Origin: Anastatus disparis
Taxonomy: Eukaryota; Arthropoda; Insecta; Hymenoptera; Eupelmidae
DNA length: 64,000 nucleotides
Assembly: GCA_017163975.1 (NCBI GenBank)
Contig: JAFFSR010000351.1
Location: 2,481,001-2,545,000, forward strand
Direction of reading: 5' to 3'
Shown: positions 60,531 through 64,000 of the stretch, piece after piece
Layout of the letters: every line of letters starts with the position of its first letter
Numbering within the stretch: the stretch's first letter is position 1
Program-made: the position numbers and the translations under genes
The notes under the pieces: model-generated
What the model saw: the letters and a program-made list of their open reading frames with translations, nothing else
What the model was told of the DNA's origin: nothing
Database searches by the model: none

Positions 60531-61515
60531 TCTTATAGAGAAAGCATTGTATCGATAAAAAAATTTTTTTTCTATTTTTTCATTAATTTGTACATATTTG
60601 GACTCAGAAAGTCAAAAAAAGTGGTTTCCAGAATATATCTGTGTGTGTGCGTGTGTGTGTATGATTTCAGTACGCCAAAAATATCTCGAGAACTACTCGA
60701 TGAATTTGCTTCAAATTTTGCATACAATTTATTTTTTTGTCCAACTGGGGGGTAAGCTATTGAAAATTGATCTTCTTGGCTCAGTTTTATTTAAAGCCAT
60801 TTTAATAATTTTAAAAAAATTTTGATTTTTTATTTTCTTGGTATTTTACGTAAACCACTCGAAGAATTTTCTTAAAAATTTGTATGGACATTATTTGCGA
60901 TTGCCAAAAGAAAAAAAACTTTCATTTACTAATTTTCATAGCGCACTTTTAATATTAGAGCAATTTGAAAATTTGGGGAAAAAAAATTTTTTCTTTATTT
61001 TTCTTTTATTTTATGAAAACCATTCGATAGATTTGCTCCAAAATTTGTATGCAAGTTATTTGCTATTGTCTAAGAAAAATTAACTTTAGAAATCTTATTT
61101 CTTTAGGGCAGTTTTAATTTTAGAGCATTTAGAAAATTTTTGGAAAAATGTTTATTTTTCATTTTTTTTATATTACACAAAAACCATTTGTTAGATTTGC
61201 TCTAAAATCATTATGCAAATTATTCGTTATTGCCCTATTAGCTTTGGAAAACTTATTTTCCCAGTGCAGTTTTGATTTAATAGAATTTTAGAAATTTTGT
61301 AAGAAAATTTTTCATTTTCTTTGGGTTTTACGTAAACTACTCTAAGAATTTGTTTAAAAATTTGTATTGTAATTATTTGTCACTGTTAAAATAATAAAAA
61401 CATTTGAAAACTGATTTTCTTGTCATACTAATAATTTTAGAGCATTTTGAAAATTTTTAAAAAAGTTGTTATTTTTTATTATTTTTCTATTTTACGAAAA
61501 CCATTCGATTGATTT
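60531..61515 (-). repeat. inverted copy of the ~165-bp satellite array
   Basis: Starts with CTTTCTTATAGAGAAAGCAT and the TTCATTAATTTGTACATATTTG segment that is the complement of 59765-59800. The unit recurs at about 60700, 60862, 61025, 61190, 61345 and 61508 (mean about 162 bp), in the opposite orientation to 57900-59690. Small ORFs here come from the repeat. Confidence 0.8.
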
Positions 61516-61844
61516 TGTTACGTTTTCACGTAATTGATTTATTATGTTAAGCGTATCTTTTTATCACGACTAAGCTTGGTAAATCCAAGTAGTCAATTTG
61601 TGTGAAGGTAATTAATTTAATAAGACGATAATTAAAATAAACTGTTTGATTTATTATGACGTTAGTCGCGAGAGAGAGAGAAATGTCTACTGTACTACTG
61701 GTGTAAAATCGCTGATACGTCCTCGCTGCGCCGATCGTGGATTTGTGCTTCTTTATGCTCTGGTCGGGTTCTAGTAGTCTACATCTCTCTTGGTGCTCTA
61801 GTGCCTCGTAGCCTGGTAGGCCGCGGCGTGGTTCGCCCGGTCGT

Positions 61845-61852
61845 ATTTATAC
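61845..61852 (-). promoter_or_regulatory. TATA box in the candidate LTR
   Basis: TATAAATA on the minus strand, followed downstream by G+C-rich sequence, about 35 bp from the nearer heat-shock motif. Confidence 0.55.
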
Positions 61853-61885
61853 TCGCTGGATTCGTTGTTTCCCACTTCTTTATTC

Positions 61886-61898
61886 TTCTAGAAGTTTC
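61886..61898 (-). promoter_or_regulatory. heat-shock-element motif, proximal
   Basis: GAAACTTCTAGAA on the minus strand is GAA-nn-TTC-nn-GAA, the trimer arrangement recognised by heat-shock factor. An extra GAA follows. Confidence 0.5.
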
Positions 61899-62089
61899 TA
61901 CCTTGTGGTTTCTGTTTTTCCATGCTTCACTTTGTTCGTTCTCTACAGGTCTTAACTTCTCGGCTAGTTCGTCATCATTTCTTTCGATCGCGAGTTGTTG
62001 CTAGCTGGTTTAAGACGTCTAGTCAGCGCTTTCTTACTGGCTTATTCATTTAGTTTAATATATTTTTTATACTTCTACGCTTTATTATT

Positions 62090-62102
62090 TTCTAGAATAT
62101 TC
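62090..62102 (-). promoter_or_regulatory. heat-shock-element motif, distal
   Basis: GAATATTCTAGAA on the minus strand, again GAA-nn-TTC-nn-GAA, 11 bp inside the LTR end. Confidence 0.5.
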
Positions 62103-62113
62103 CACCCGTAACA

Positions 62114-63580
62114 CATCTGAGGCCGCGGTATCGACGTCCTCGTCAATTAAATACCTATATTGAAAAAAAATTTTTTTTCAACTCTATATAATTATTAAGT
62201 GTACCTAACCTATATATCTATGGGTAACTGTTACAATCTTTGTGTAGAGTTGTGTAATGTACCCAACGATTACAAATATATTCTATATCTCTCTCTCTCT
62301 CTCTCTCTTAATACATTATTATTTAGTTCTGGTACATATGGATTTTGTTGAAACAAAAATTTCTATTTTATTATTTTTCTTTGTTATGTCTTCAATAATT
62401 TTTATAATGTGGATACTTTAGATGTTGACGTTGACACTCCATAGTATCTGGTAGATGGTTTAGTTTATTTCTTGAATGTGATATGTACTTCTTTGGGTCT
62501 GTATTTGTATCTGAAAACATTCTTTTCTGATTAATTATAGGGGACCCCCCATGGCTGGAGCCTTCTAAATTAAAATAATCAATTTCTAATGTATCCTTCT
62601 GGATTATTTTTTATTTATGTAATATTAGGTTTGATTATAAGCATATTATAACTCCTGTATACCTGCAATACGTTAGACAAGTAATTTTAATTGATCTTTT
62701 TTTTTGTTTATTAGTGGTTATTTATTAGTTTTGTGTTATCCCCAGTGTTCTATTTTATGTTTATTTGGTTATTAATTACCATTTTTGCACTATTTGACCC
62801 TTGGTATATTTAAGGCAATTTTATAAATAATTTAAGTAACGTTGCAATTATAATTATTCTCACAAGTATTATTATGTAATTTAATAATATATTCTTAGTT
62901 GCAAAATTACAGTTTAGTTTTGTTTCGATTAAGTCATTAGGTTCTGAGATAATAGCTTATAAACAATCTATTGTTTATATGAAAATTGTTATAACATGAT
63001 ATTTGTATATGGATTTATTTATGAGGTATGAATATATAGTTGCATTTTTGTAATTCTTGAAATTCGATATAAACAATTTAATTTGTTAATGACAATTATC
63101 ATTATTTATTTTAATTTATATGGGGTTACAACCCTTATGCTTAGTTGTAAAATTACAGGTGGTTTTGCAATTGATAAGTTTATTAGTATTCGAGATAATA
63201 ATTTGTTAATTAATAACTGAAGTTTTTAATATTGGACCCGAAAGTCTACCCTTAATTAACAAATTAGGGTCAGGTAAGAAATTTTTATCTATATAATTTT
63301 CCGAGATATTAGCATTTATTTATTAATTTACGACTTTCATATTTGGGTAGCTTTTTGTCTCTATATTGGTACTATGTTGTTCTGATATGGTTTTAAGCCA
63401 TATTTCACGTTTTATTTGCGTTTATTTATAATTTTTATTGATAAATTAATTAATTAATTATTACTTTTATTATTTAACTTAGGTCATGTGTCGATTCCAT
63501 GTATTAACTTTTTAATTTTATTTATTAATTAATTATGTGAACATCTAGATTTCATATATGTTTTGTTATATTAATAATTG
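62114..63580. other. gene-free A+T-rich stretch
   Basis: A G+C-rich CTGAGGCCGCGGTATCGACG borders the LTR; a CT run lies near 62290-62308. The motif GCAAAATTACAG recurs (62901, and similar at 63150). No coding sequence seen. Confidence 0.45.
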
Positions 63581-63679
63581 TGAATGCGTTTAACCGTCTT
63601 AATTAATTTTCTTACTTCATGGCTATATATCGAGCACGTGTTTTATTCCTCTTTGTGCGGATCTTCGTACTTTGTACGC

Positions 63680-63881
63680 TTGATGGCACATGTATATGCA
63701 TGGTTGTGTGAGATGGCGTCGTGTCACCTATGTGTGCTTGTACGTATACGCGTGCATGGTAGTGAGAGAGGTTGTCGTGTCACATCTGTGTGCGTGCTGG
63801 CTTGTACGTATACTCGCGCATGGTTGTGAGAGAGGGTGTCGTGTCACATTTGTGTGCGTCTGTACGTATACGCGCGCGTAA
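63680..63881. repeat. ~60-bp GT-rich minisatellite
   Basis: Three to four copies of a unit containing GTACGTATACGCGCGCATGG, GTTGTGAGAGAGGGTGTCG and TGTCACATTTGTGTGCG. The ORFs here are repeat-derived. Confidence 0.8.
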
Positions 63882-64000
63882 TTGTATGCACTCTATGCAT
63901 ATGGTATAGCTATAGCTTGTAGTGTAGCTTGCACGTTACCGTTGCAGTATATACTTCTATTATTTTTGTTTCTCTTTGATTTTTAATTGCTTTCCCATAA

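Larger units (their letters stand above)
61516..62113 (-). mobile_element. candidate LTR (598 bp) with TATA box and heat-shock elements
   Basis: Bounded by TGTTACG (61516) and CGTAACA (to 62113), perfect inverted ends of LTR type. On the minus strand it has TATAAATA at 61845-61852, and two perfect three-unit heat-shock motifs lie upstream of it, GAAACTTCTAGAA (61886-61898) and GAATATTCTAGAA (62090-62102). It is G+C-richer than its surroundings. The left flank is satellite sequence. No target duplication is visible (GATTT left, CATCT right) and no gag/pol follows, so it could be a rearranged solo LTR. Confidence 0.6.

Noticed and set aside
63584..63881. Cys/Val-rich ORFs near the right end
   Set aside because: They are translations of the GT-rich minisatellite in two frames.

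Overview
This window is strongly A+T-rich eukaryotic DNA, almost certainly from an insect (a guess at order, perhaps Hymenoptera, is not decidable from sequence alone). I recognise no intact host gene. Nearly everything that can be identified is a transposable element or tandem repeat. The mix is typical of an insect genome: Mag-type Ty3/gypsy elements with short LTRs, Tc3-like and pogo/Tigger-like transposons with TA target duplications, Helitron fragments, 5'-truncated non-LTR elements with pentanucleotide tails, tRNA-derived SINEs and many foldback/MITE elements.

Layout: 1-3662 is a decayed gypsy gag-pol with a palindromic MITE inside its protease. 3.9-4.6 kb is a 52/142-bp tandem repeat. 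5.26-6.47 kb is a Helitron helicase remnant followed by a 37-bp minisatellite. 7.4-9.7 kb is a GA-rich repeat array split by a truncated non-LTR element. 9.96-10.25 kb is a Helitron Rep fragment. 10247-16784 is a three-level nest: a Tc3-like element contains a pogo-like element, which contains a truncated non-LTR element. 16.8-17.9 kb is LTR-like, and 17.96-20.04 kb is a 2-kb inverted-repeat element.

From 20.46 to 30.42 kb lies a spliced but broken gene (here called family A) with a SAM-like N-terminus and a conserved GSHAG-type domain. I recognise this as a recurrent transposon-associated protein type but cannot assign a superfamily. Several MITEs sit in its introns and one sits inside an exon. 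Directly downstream, 30628-40396 is a DNA transposon (family B) with TIRs of about 0.7 kb. Its roughly 675-codon transposase is split by a complete Mag-type retrotransposon (32714-37213) and by a solo LTR (37811-39077). Removing both insertions together with one target duplication each leaves a single frame carrying five nonsense codons.

From 40.4 to 57.2 kb the window is gene-free, with foldback elements, MITEs and tRNA-like modules, including a SINE with 14-bp target duplications (52641-52995). From 57.5 to 61.5 kb there is another family B TIR, split and flanked by inverted arrays of a ~165-bp satellite. 61516-62113 is a candidate LTR with a TATA box and two perfect heat-shock-element motifs. 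The rest is A+T-rich sequence and a GT-rich minisatellite.

The most interesting points are the family B transposon and its datable insertion order, the spliced family A gene, tRNA-like modules trapped inside foldback arms, and the candidate heat-responsive LTR.
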